DNA of 64,000 nt, taken from assembly GCF_000349325.1 (NCBI RefSeq), contig NC_020504.1, forward strand, positions 7,854,326 to 7,918,325. The letters run 5' to 3'. The notes under the pieces were generated by a model, which had not been told where the DNA came from, made no database searches, and was given only the letters and a program-made list of their open reading frames with translations. Origin of the DNA: Streptomyces davaonensis JCM 4913. GTDB taxonomy: Bacteria; Actinomycetota; Actinomycetes; Streptomycetales; Streptomycetaceae. The number at the start of each line of letters is the position of its first letter. The first letter of the stretch is position 1. Made by a program: the position numbers and the translations under genes. Below are positions 36,234 through 43,715 of the stretch, one piece after another.

Positions 36234-36686
36234 ATGAACACGGGGAGTAGCGAGCCTGGCGAGGTGGCCATGGCCTCGAACGAGACCGATCTGGACGGTG
36301 CGAAGACCGAGCGGGGGCTCGGTTCGAGAGCGCCGGAATTCATCAAGGCACGCCGCATGCTGCACCTCAGTTGGCAGGTGGGTGTCTTCATCATCGGCCT
36401 GGCGGTCGTGGCGCTCGGCATCGTCATGCTGCCGCTGCCCGGACCCGGCTGGGTCGTGATCTTCGGCGGCATGGCGATCTGGGCGACCGAGTTCGTCTGG
36501 GCCCAGCTGGTGCTGCGCTGGACCAAGCGCAAGGTCACCGAGGCCGCCCAGCGCGCCCTTGATCCGAAGGTGCGCCGCCGCAACATCATCCTGACGTCGA
36601 TCGGGCTGGTGATCGTGGCCGTGCTGGTCGGCATCTACCTCTGGAAGTTCGGCATCGTCATGCCCTGGAAGATCAAGGACCAGTGA
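36234..36686 (+). CDS. TIGR02611-family membrane protein
   Basis: 150 aa. Pro/Gly signature LPGPGWVVIFGGMAIWATEFVWAQ lies between helices (VGVFIIGLAVVALGIVML; ILTSIGLVIVAVLVGIYLW). Two starts compete: ATG 36234, 8 nt after a TAGGGT −10-like hexamer (leaderless), and ATG 36270 with GAGGTGGCC before it. Conserved next to ssgB in streptomycetes as far as I recall; function unknown. Confidence 0.85.
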   Translation: MNTGSSEPGEVAMASNETDLDGAKTERGLGSRAPEFIKARRMLHLSWQVGVFIIGLAVVALGIVMLPLPGPGWVVIFGGMAIWATEFVWAQLVLRWTKRKVTEAAQRALDPKVRRRNIILTSIGLVIVAVLVGIYLWKFGIVMPWKIKDQ

Positions 36687-36774
36687 TCCGTCGAGGGGGT
36701 GCGAGTGCCGGCCGGGCGGCGTCCTCGCTGGTCACAAGTACCCCCTGACATGGGGTAATGTTCTTCCTGCGCCC

Positions 36775-36846
36775 GGGCGATTAGCTCAGTGGGAGAGCGC
36801 TTCGTTCACACCGAAGAGGTCACTGGTTCGAACCCAGTATCGCCCA
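36775..36846 (+). tRNA. tRNA-Val (CAC)
   Basis: 72 nt, acceptor GGGCGAT/ATCGCCC, anticodon loop TTCACAC (CAC), T-arm ACTGG-TTCGAAC-CCAGT, discriminator A. Identical to 46719–46790. Confidence 0.97.
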
Positions 36847-36855
36847 CCCGGGATC

Positions 36856-36887
36856 ACGGCCCGTCTGCTGAAGAGCAGGCGGGCCGT
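36856..36887 (+). terminator. Terminator of tRNA-Val (CAC)
   Basis: ACGGCCCGTCTGCT, loop GAAG, AGCAGGCGGGCCGT: 14 bp including one G·U, 9 bp after the tRNA. Confidence 0.85.
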
Positions 36888-37104
36888 AGTCGTTCCCGCC
36901 CCGGACGACTTTCGGCCGACGGTACTTCGCGTCCGGCGCCCCCCATCCCGTTCGGCCGGCCGACTCCGCCCGCCTCACCTGCGGCAACCCTCCGCCTTGC
37001 ACGGTGATCCGCCCTCGCTCGCGGCCACCCCGCTGACCCGCCCCGCAAGAAATTCCTGTCCGAATCATTGACGCACCCCGAGGCCCTCCGTAACTTGTGC
37101 CAGC

Positions 37105-37127
37105 AAGCGCTTACTTGAAACGATTCA
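37105..37127 (+). promoter_or_regulatory. LacI-type operator of the sugar ABC operon
   Basis: AAGCGCTT (37105–37112) and TGAAACGATTCA (37116–37127) are two palindromic blocks of the form bound by LacI/GalR repressors, 37 bp before the binding-protein start. No LacI gene is in the window, so the repressor is encoded elsewhere. Confidence 0.55.
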
Positions 37128-37163
37128 TGCAACCGGCGACGACGCCGCGGGGAGGGCCCGACT

Positions 37164-38450
37164 GTGGGAACCAGCAGGAATGTTGAGAGGCGTACGATCC
37201 TGAAGGCGGCCGGTGCTTCGGCTGCCACGCTCGGGCTGGCCGCGACCACCGGCTGTGGGGGCGACAGCGGCTCCGGCGACGGGACGGTGACGCTCCGTTA
37301 CGCCTGGTGGGGCGGCGAGCCGCGGACCATCGCCATCAAGAAGTCGATCGCGCTCTTCGAGAAGAAGTACCCGAAGATCAAGATCAAGCCGGAATTCACG
37401 GACTACGCCGCCTTCTGGGAGAAGTTCCAGACGCAGGCCTCCGGTGGAAATCCGCCGGACGTTTTCCAGAATGCCGTCGGCTTCCTGCGCAAGTACGACA
37501 AGCGCGGTGTTCTGATGGATCTCAAGACGCAGGCGGACGCCGGGAATCTGAGCCTGGAGAACTTCCGCAACGGCGTTCTGGCGAACGGTCAGGTCGACGA
37601 CAAGCAACTCGGCATCCCGGTCGGCGCCAACACGATGGCGCTCGTCATCGACCTCAAGGCCTTCGAGAAGGCGGGCGTGGAGGCGAAGTTCGGCTGGACC
37701 TGGGACGAGTACTTCGACGCGCTCCAGACGATCCAGGACAAGCTGAAGATCTCCGGTGACACCGGCTACTTCGGCATCATGTACCTCTACGATCTGTACC
37801 TCCGTCAGAACGGCAAGGCCTTCTTCACCGACTCCGATCTCGGTTTCACCGAGGACGATCTGACGCAGTGGTGGGAGGACGGCTACAAGCGCGTCCGGTC
37901 CGGGCTGGTCGCCGACCCCAAGAAGATCGAGCAGGTCGCGCCCAAGTCCGGTCTGTCGGCGGGCCTCGCCGCCTCCGAGTTCACCTGGGACAACTTCTCC
38001 ATCCGTTACGAGGGCGAGGGCGAGTCGGACTACGGGCTCGCGCCGATCCCCACCACCGACGGAAAGCAGACCGGCCAGTACCTCGGTTCGCTCATGCTCA
38101 GCGCCTTCTCCGGGACCAAGCACCCGAAGGAGGTCGCCCAGTTCATCGACTTCATGGTCCATGACCCCGAGGTCGGCAAGATCATGGGCTACGACCGCGG
38201 CATCCTGGCCACCACCGAGCAGTACGACGCGTTCACGCCCGCCGACGACAACAACAAGGGCGTCAAGGCGTACGAGGAGGAGGTCGCCGACGCCGGTGTG
38301 CTCGGGAAGATCACCCCGCACCCGTCCGGCGCCGATGTCATCGAGGCCGCGTTCCTGCGTATCGGCGGCGAGGTCGCCCAGGGCAAGACCAAGCCCGCCG
38401 ACGCGGCCAAGGCGCTGTTCAGCGAGGCCAAGGCCGCGTTCGCGGGCTGA
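37164..38450 (+). CDS. ABC sugar transporter, substrate-binding lipoprotein
   Basis: 428 aa, family 1 extracellular solute-binding protein. Twin-arginine start (VERRTILKAAGASAATLGLAATTGC) ending in a lipobox Cys, so a Tat-routed lipoprotein. Body features: LRYAWWGGEPRT, PDVFQNAVGFLRKY, GIPVGANTMALVID, GWTWDEYFDAL, and SAFSGTKHPKEVAQFIDFM. GTG after GGGGAGGG. First of a five-gene operon. Its neighbours (YesL-like and YetA-like) suggest a pectin-derived oligosaccharide ligand (inference). Confidence 0.93.
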   Translation: MGTSRNVERRTILKAAGASAATLGLAATTGCGGDSGSGDGTVTLRYAWWGGEPRTIAIKKSIALFEKKYPKIKIKPEFTDYAAFWEKFQTQASGGNPPDVFQNAVGFLRKYDKRGVLMDLKTQADAGNLSLENFRNGVLANGQVDDKQLGIPVGANTMALVIDLKAFEKAGVEAKFGWTWDEYFDALQTIQDKLKISGDTGYFGIMYLYDLYLRQNGKAFFTDSDLGFTEDDLTQWWEDGYKRVRSGLVADPKKIEQVAPKSGLSAGLAASEFTWDNFSIRYEGEGESDYGLAPIPTTDGKQTGQYLGSLMLSAFSGTKHPKEVAQFIDFMVHDPEVGKIMGYDRGILATTEQYDAFTPADDNNKGVKAYEEEVADAGVLGKITPHPSGADVIEAAFLRIGGEVAQGKTKPADAAKALFSEAKAAFAG

Positions 38451-38464
38451 GGGGACGTACCACC

Positions 38465-39421
38465 ATGACGCTCGTCAAGGAAGCGCCCGCGCGCCCGGCC
38501 GGGAAGCGGTCCGCCGCTCCCGCCGCCGGGCGGCGCGGGCGGCGCCGCGAGAACCTCGCCGGCTATCTGTTCATGTCGCCGTGGATCGCGGGGTTCCTGC
38601 TGCTCACGGCGGGGCCGATGATCGCGTCGCTGTACTACGCGTTCACCAGCTACAACCTGTTCACCCCGCCCAAGTGGGTGGGCCTGGACAACTTCACGAC
38701 GATGTTCCAGGACCCGCGCTGGCAGAAGTCGGTCGAGGTCACGCTGAAGTACGTCGTCGTGGCCACCCCGCTGAAACTGCTGCTCGCGCTCGGCGTCGCG
38801 CTGCTGCTCGCGCAGAGCCGGCGCGGCCAGGGCCTGTACCGGGCCGCGTTCTACATGCCCTCGCTGATCGGCGCCAGCGTCTCGGTGGGCTTCGTGTGGC
38901 GGGCGCTGTTCTCGGACGACGCGGTCGTGGACCGTACGCAGAAGGTCTTCGGTCTTGATGTGGGCGGCTGGATCGGCAACCCGGACTACGTCATCTACGC
39001 GCTGGTCGCGCTGAGCATCTGGCAGTTCGGCGCGCCGATGGTCATCTTCCTGGCCGGGCTCAAGCAGGTCCCGCGGGAGCTGTACGAGGCCGCCGAGGTG
39101 GACGGGGCCGGACCGCTGAGGCGGTTCTGGAACATCACGCTGCCGATGATCTCCCCGGTCCTGTTCTTCAACGTCCTGCTGGAGTCCATCCACGCGTTCC
39201 AGGTGTTCGGCTCCGCCTACGTCGTCTCCGACACCCGGTGCGGGCCCGCCGACGCGACTCTCGTCTACACCTGTTACCTCTACCAGAAGGGCTTCAAGGA
39301 GGCCCAGATGGGCTTCGCCTCCGCGATGGCCTGGACACTGGTGGTCGCGGTGGCGCTGGTCACGGCGGTCCTGTTCTGGTCGCAGAAGAAGTGGGTGCAC
39401 TACGAGGAGGCCGCCAAGTGA
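38465..39421 (+). CDS. ABC sugar transporter, permease 1
   Basis: 318 aa, MalF-like, six helices. EAA loop reads YEAAEVDGAGPLRRFWNITLPMISPVL. Cytosolic N-tail is Arg/Ala-rich. Fourteen bp after the binding-protein gene; its stop overlaps the next permease start. No ATPase gene is present in the operon, so the shared ATPase MsiK is presumably used, as for other Streptomyces sugar importers. Confidence 0.94.
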   Translation: MTLVKEAPARPAGKRSAAPAAGRRGRRRENLAGYLFMSPWIAGFLLLTAGPMIASLYYAFTSYNLFTPPKWVGLDNFTTMFQDPRWQKSVEVTLKYVVVATPLKLLLALGVALLLAQSRRGQGLYRAAFYMPSLIGASVSVGFVWRALFSDDAVVDRTQKVFGLDVGGWIGNPDYVIYALVALSIWQFGAPMVIFLAGLKQVPRELYEAAEVDGAGPLRRFWNITLPMISPVLFFNVLLESIHAFQVFGSAYVVSDTRCGPADATLVYTCYLYQKGFKEAQMGFASAMAWTLVVAVALVTAVLFWSQKKWVHYEEAAK

Positions 39422-40293
39422 CCAGTGCCACCACCCCTGTCGTGCGCTCCGCCAAGCAGCGGCGGCGCACCGGATCGATCGCCTGGCACGTGGGCGCGCT
39501 GCTCGTCCTCGCGGTCGTGCTGTATCCCGTGATCTGGGTCGTCGGTGCCTCGTTCAAGCCGAGCAAGGACATCATCGCCAGCCTCGACCTGCTGCCCACC
39601 GAGCCGGTCTGGGCGAACTTCTCGGGGCTCGCCGACGGGATATCCGGCATCTCCATCAGCAGCTTCTTCTGGAACTCGCTGATGTACGCGGGTCTCGCCG
39701 TGATCGGCGTCGTGGTGTCCAGCTCGCTGACCGCGTACGCCTTCGCCAAGATCGGGTTCGCCGGGCGGAACCTGCTGTTCACGCTGATGATCGGCACCCT
39801 GCTGCTGCCGTACCACGTTCTGCTCATCCCGCAGTACGTGCTTTTCCGCAACCTGGAACTCGTGGACACGCTGGTGCCGTTGGTCGCGGGGAAGTTCCTG
39901 GCCACGGAGGCGTTCTTCGTCTTCCTGATGGTGCAGTTCATGCGCGGGCTGCCGCGCGAGTTGGACGAGGCCGCCAAGCTGGACGGCTGCGGGCATTTCA
40001 GGACCTACTGGTCCATCGTGCTGCCGCTGAGCCGCCCCGCCATCATCACCAGCGCCATCTTCACCTTCATCAACGCCTGGAACGACTTCATGGGCCCGTT
40101 GATCTACCTCAACACCCCCGAGAAGTACACCGTTTCGCTCGGCCTGATGATGTTCCGCGACCAGGAGGGCATCTCCAACTACGGCAGCATGATCGCGATG
40201 TCGTTGGTGGCGCTGGTGCCGGTCATCGCCTTCTTCATGGCCTTCCAGCGGTATCTGATCGACGGCATGGCGACCTCCGGACTGAAGGGGTGA
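39418..40293 (+). CDS. ABC sugar transporter, permease 2
   Basis: 291 aa, MalG-like, six helices, EAA loop LDEAAKLDGCGHFRTYWSIVLPLSRPAI and the typical end QRYLIDGMATSGLKG. GTG start overlaps the preceding stop by 4 bp; its own stop overlaps the next start. Confidence 0.94.
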   Translation: MTSATTPVVRSAKQRRRTGSIAWHVGALLVLAVVLYPVIWVVGASFKPSKDIIASLDLLPTEPVWANFSGLADGISGISISSFFWNSLMYAGLAVIGVVVSSSLTAYAFAKIGFAGRNLLFTLMIGTLLLPYHVLLIPQYVLFRNLELVDTLVPLVAGKFLATEAFFVFLMVQFMRGLPRELDEAAKLDGCGHFRTYWSIVLPLSRPAIITSAIFTFINAWNDFMGPLIYLNTPEKYTVSLGLMMFRDQEGISNYGSMIAMSLVALVPVIAFFMAFQRYLIDGMATSGLKG

Positions 40294-40886
40294 CCATGGC
40301 CGTGGCCCGTACGAAGGCGCGCAAGGAGTCCATGTTCGGCGAGCGCTTCGGGGTTTTCGCCGAGTGTCTGCTCACCGGTGTGTGGATCGCCGTGGCCTCG
40401 CTCGGGGTCGTCACCTACCCGGCCGCCTTCGCCGCCGGTGCCCGGCATCTGTGCCGCCGTACCGCCCATGAGGCCGGTGGGTGGCGGGAGTTCGTCGCCG
40501 ACCTCCGGGCGGCCGTGCGCGGCGGGTGGGTGGTCGGGCTCGTCGGCTGGGTGGCGGCCGCGGCGGTCTGGGTGGATGTCCAGGCCGCGAGGTCCGGGCT
40601 GCCCGGCGGGACCTTCGCCGGGGCTGTCGGACTGTTCGCGCTGATCGGGCTCGCCGTGGCGCTGCTGCGGGCCACGGCCCTCTGGACGCCCGGATCCTCC
40701 TGGCGGGAGCTGCTCGCCGACGCCGTACGCCGGACCGTGCTCGACCCGGCCGGATCCTTCCTGATCGTCGCCGGTCTCGCCGTCGTGGCCCTGTCCGCCG
40801 GGTTCGTCGCACCGCTGGCGGTTCCCGTCCTGGGAGCCGTCGCGGCGGCGGCCGTCGCCGTGGAGGAGCGGTACCGACACCGCTGA
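40290..40886 (+). CDS. DUF624/YesL-like membrane protein
   Basis: 198 aa, four to five helices. GVVTYPAAFAAGARHLCRRTA followed by WREFVADLRAAVRGGWVVGL fits the DUF624 pattern (P-A-x-A-A at the first helix end). B. subtilis YesL, a DUF624 protein, lies beside rhamnogalacturonan transport genes. GTG 40290 overlaps the permease stop; ATG 40296 is also possible. Role unknown, perhaps a helper of the transporter. Confidence 0.7.
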   Translation: MTMAVARTKARKESMFGERFGVFAECLLTGVWIAVASLGVVTYPAAFAAGARHLCRRTAHEAGGWREFVADLRAAVRGGWVVGLVGWVAAAAVWVDVQAARSGLPGGTFAGAVGLFALIGLAVALLRATALWTPGSSWRELLADAVRRTVLDPAGSFLIVAGLAVVALSAGFVAPLAVPVLGAVAAAAVAVEERYRHR

Positions 40887-40969
40887 CCTCGCTTCAGGTC
40901 GGTGCCCTTGGGCGCCGCCCCTCTCTCTGTCATGCCCCTGTCCAATTCACCCGCATGGAAGGTAAGGTC

Positions 40970-43708
40970 ATGTCCCCCATCCCTCGCAGGTCCCTGCTCA
41001 AAGCGGCCGCCGTCGCCGGAGCCGCCGCGCAGTTCAGCTGGGCACTAGGGGCGAAGGACGCGCAGGCCGCGCCCAGAGCCGCCGCCGGTGACGGCGATCC
41101 CGTGACGCTGGACTGGCTGGAGGACGGCGGTCTCGGCGCCGCGCCCGGCTCGACCGTCGGGGTGCCCTGGCCGAAGGGCGCCTTCCAGGAGGACCAGACG
41201 TTCGCGCTGACGGACGCGGACGGCAAGGCGGTGCCCGTACAGACCTGGCCGCTCGCCTACTGGCCCGACGGATCCCTCAAGTGGACCGCGCACGCGGTGA
41301 GTTCGGGCGGCTCCGGCAAGCTCACCCTCGCCGCGGGCGAGGCCGCCGCCCCGGAGAAGAAGGTCACCGTCGACAAGAGCGGCGGCACCATCGACGTCTC
41401 GACCGGCGTCATCACCGCGAGGATCGGCAAGTCCGGCGCCACGATCGTCAAGTCGGTGACCCGGGGATCGACGGAGATCGCCCGCAACGGCCGCCTCGTC
41501 CTGATCCGCCAGCCCGAGATCGAGGACGAGGATCAGGGCGCGGTCAAGACCGAGCGCTTCGACGGAGCCATCTCCGAGGTCACCGTCGAACAGGACGGCC
41601 CGGTCCGCGTGGTCGTCCGCATCGACGGCAAGCACCGCAAGGGCACCCGCAGTTGGCTCCCCTTCTCCCTCCGCCTCTACTTCTACGCGGGCGCCGACTC
41701 CTTCCGCATGGTGCACACCGTCACCTTCGACGGCACCCAGGAACCCGGCAAGGCGAGCGGCGACTTCATCCGCGGCCTCGGTGTCCGCTTCACCGTCCCG
41801 ATGCGCGATCAGTCCTACGACCGCCACATCCGCATCGGCGGCGAGGGCACCGGTCTGCTCCGCGAGGCCGTCAAGGGCATCACCGGACTGCGGCGGGACC
41901 CGGGCGCGGCCGTCCAGGCGGCCCAGTTCGAGGGCAAGAAGCTGCCCGACCCGGCGACTTGGGACCAGCGGGTCACCACCCGCCTCCAGTACATCCCCGA
42001 GTGGGGCGACTACACCCTCGCCCAGCTCTCCGCCGACGGTTTCACCCTGCGCAAGCGCACCAAGAAGGGCCACGGCTGGGTCGGCGCCGGCGGGGGCGGC
42101 CGCGCGAACGGCTTCGGGTACGTCGGGGGCGTCAGCGGCGGATTCTCCTTCGGCCTGCGGGACTTCTGGGAGAAGTTCCCCGCCCAGCTGGACATCCGCG
42201 ACGCCCAGACCGACGAGGCCGAGGTCACCCTCTGGCTCTGGTCGCCCGAGGCCCAGCCCATGGACCTGCGCTTCTACCACGACGGCATGGGCCAGGACAC
42301 CTTCCCCGAGCAGCTCGAAGGCCTCAACATCACCTACGAGGACTACGAGCCCGGCTTCGGCACCCCGTACGGCATCGCCCGCACCTCCGAACTCCTCTTC
42401 TGGGCCAATGAGTCGACCCCGTCGGCGGACCAACTGGCCCAGCAGATCGAGGCCGTACGCGTACTGCCGCAGCTCGCGGCCCCGCCCAGGCAGCTCATCA
42501 AGGCCGGAGTCTTCGGCCCCGGCCTGTACTCCGAGCCCGACCGCTCCACCCCCGCCAAGGCCAGGATCGAGGACCACCTCGACTTCCTCTTCACCTATTA
42601 CAAGGACCAGGTGGAGATGCGCCGTTGGTACGGCTTCTGGGACTACGGCGACATCATGCACACCTACGACACCGTCCGGCACCAGTGGCGCTACGACATC
42701 GGCGGCTACGCCTGGGACAACTCCGAACTGTCGCCGGACCTCTGGCTCTGGTTCGCCTATCTGCGCTCCGGCCGCTCGGACATCTTCCGCTTCGCCGAGG
42801 CGATGACCCGGCACACCGGCGAGGTCGACGTCTACCACCTCGGCGAATGGGCGGGCCTCGGCACCCGGCACGGTGTGCAGCACTACGCCGACAGCGCCAA
42901 GCAACAGCGCATCGCCAACACGACGTACCGCCGCTACTACTACTTCCTCACGGCGGACGAACGGGTCGGCGACCTCATGCACGCCAACGTCGACTCCGAC
43001 GAGACCTTCCTCGTCCTCGACCCCATCCGCAAGATCCGCACCGAGCCGTACACGCCCGACCGGCACGCGCTGTCGATCGGCTTCGGCACGGACTGGAGCG
43101 GCCTGGTCTCCGCCTGGCTGACCGAGTGGGAGCGCAAGGGGCCCAAGTGGGAGAAGGCCAAGGCGCGCGTTCTGTCCACGATGGAGACCATCGCCGCGCA
43201 GCCGAACGGCTTCGTCCAGGGCACCGGCCTCTACGACCTGGACACCGGGAAGTTCGCCGTCGCCGACAAGCCGGTGGTCGGGGTCTCGCACCTGTCCGCC
43301 GTGTTCGGCCTCAACGAGCTGTGCGCCGAGCTCATCGACCTCGTCGACATGCCGAAGTTCAACGAGGCGTACTTCGACTACTGCCGCTACTTCAATGCCA
43401 CCAAGGCCGAGCAGGCGGCGCGGTACGGCTCCAACTTCGGGACGCTGCTGCTGTTCCAGGGCCACTCCCGGCTGGACGCGTACGCGGCCGTCAAGACCGG
43501 GGACGAGAAGCTCGCCAAGCGGGCGTGGGAGAAGTTCTACAACTCCGACGGCTACAAGGAGTCCGCGCCCTGGAAGACGGAGAAGCTGAGCGGTCCGGTC
43601 ACCCTGGTTCCCGGCAGCGAGGCCACCTGGGTGTCCACGAACGACACCGCGCTGTACGGCCTCGCCGCCATCGAGAACCTGGCGTTGCTGGGGGACAAGA
43701 TGCCGTAG
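40970..43708 (+). CDS. Tat-exported exo-rhamnogalacturonan-lyase-like (YetA/PcRGLX-type) protein
   Basis: 912 aa. Twin-arginine signal MSPIPRRSLLKAAAVAGAAAQFSWALGAKDAQAA. Three parts can be told: an N-terminal beta domain (VTLDWLEDGG … VPVQTWPLAYWPDGSLKWTAHAV), a middle part with FYHDGMGQDTFPEQLEGLNITYEDYEPGFGTPYGIARTSEL, and a helical C-terminal part (RWYGFWDYGDIMHTYD … YAWDNSELSPDLWLWFAYLRSGRSD … HVxLGEWAGLGTRHGVQHY) like (α/α) barrels of polysaccharide lyases. Architecture matches YetA and the fungal PL26 exo-lyase family as I know it. ATG after GGAAGG. Would release sugars outside the cell for the adjoining importer. Catalytic residues not identified. Confidence 0.75.
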   Translation: MSPIPRRSLLKAAAVAGAAAQFSWALGAKDAQAAPRAAAGDGDPVTLDWLEDGGLGAAPGSTVGVPWPKGAFQEDQTFALTDADGKAVPVQTWPLAYWPDGSLKWTAHAVSSGGSGKLTLAAGEAAAPEKKVTVDKSGGTIDVSTGVITARIGKSGATIVKSVTRGSTEIARNGRLVLIRQPEIEDEDQGAVKTERFDGAISEVTVEQDGPVRVVVRIDGKHRKGTRSWLPFSLRLYFYAGADSFRMVHTVTFDGTQEPGKASGDFIRGLGVRFTVPMRDQSYDRHIRIGGEGTGLLREAVKGITGLRRDPGAAVQAAQFEGKKLPDPATWDQRVTTRLQYIPEWGDYTLAQLSADGFTLRKRTKKGHGWVGAGGGGRANGFGYVGGVSGGFSFGLRDFWEKFPAQLDIRDAQTDEAEVTLWLWSPEAQPMDLRFYHDGMGQDTFPEQLEGLNITYEDYEPGFGTPYGIARTSELLFWANESTPSADQLAQQIEAVRVLPQLAAPPRQLIKAGVFGPGLYSEPDRSTPAKARIEDHLDFLFTYYKDQVEMRRWYGFWDYGDIMHTYDTVRHQWRYDIGGYAWDNSELSPDLWLWFAYLRSGRSDIFRFAEAMTRHTGEVDVYHLGEWAGLGTRHGVQHYADSAKQQRIANTTYRRYYYFLTADERVGDLMHANVDSDETFLVLDPIRKIRTEPYTPDRHALSIGFGTDWSGLVSAWLTEWERKGPKWEKAKARVLSTMETIAAQPNGFVQGTGLYDLDTGKFAVADKPVVGVSHLSAVFGLNELCAELIDLVDMPKFNEAYFDYCRYFNATKAEQAARYGSNFGTLLLFQGHSRLDAYAAVKTGDEKLAKRAWEKFYNSDGYKESAPWKTEKLSGPVTLVPGSEATWVSTNDTALYGLAAIENLALLGDKMP

Positions 43709-43715
43709 CGACCGG

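Larger units (their letters stand above)
36847..37163 (+). other. Intergenic region: tRNA terminator and sugar-operon control region
   Basis: 317 bp. Begins with the tRNA terminator hairpin, has no gene in the middle, and ends with a LacI-type operator and the ribosome site GGGGAGGG of the binding-protein gene. Confidence 0.7.
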
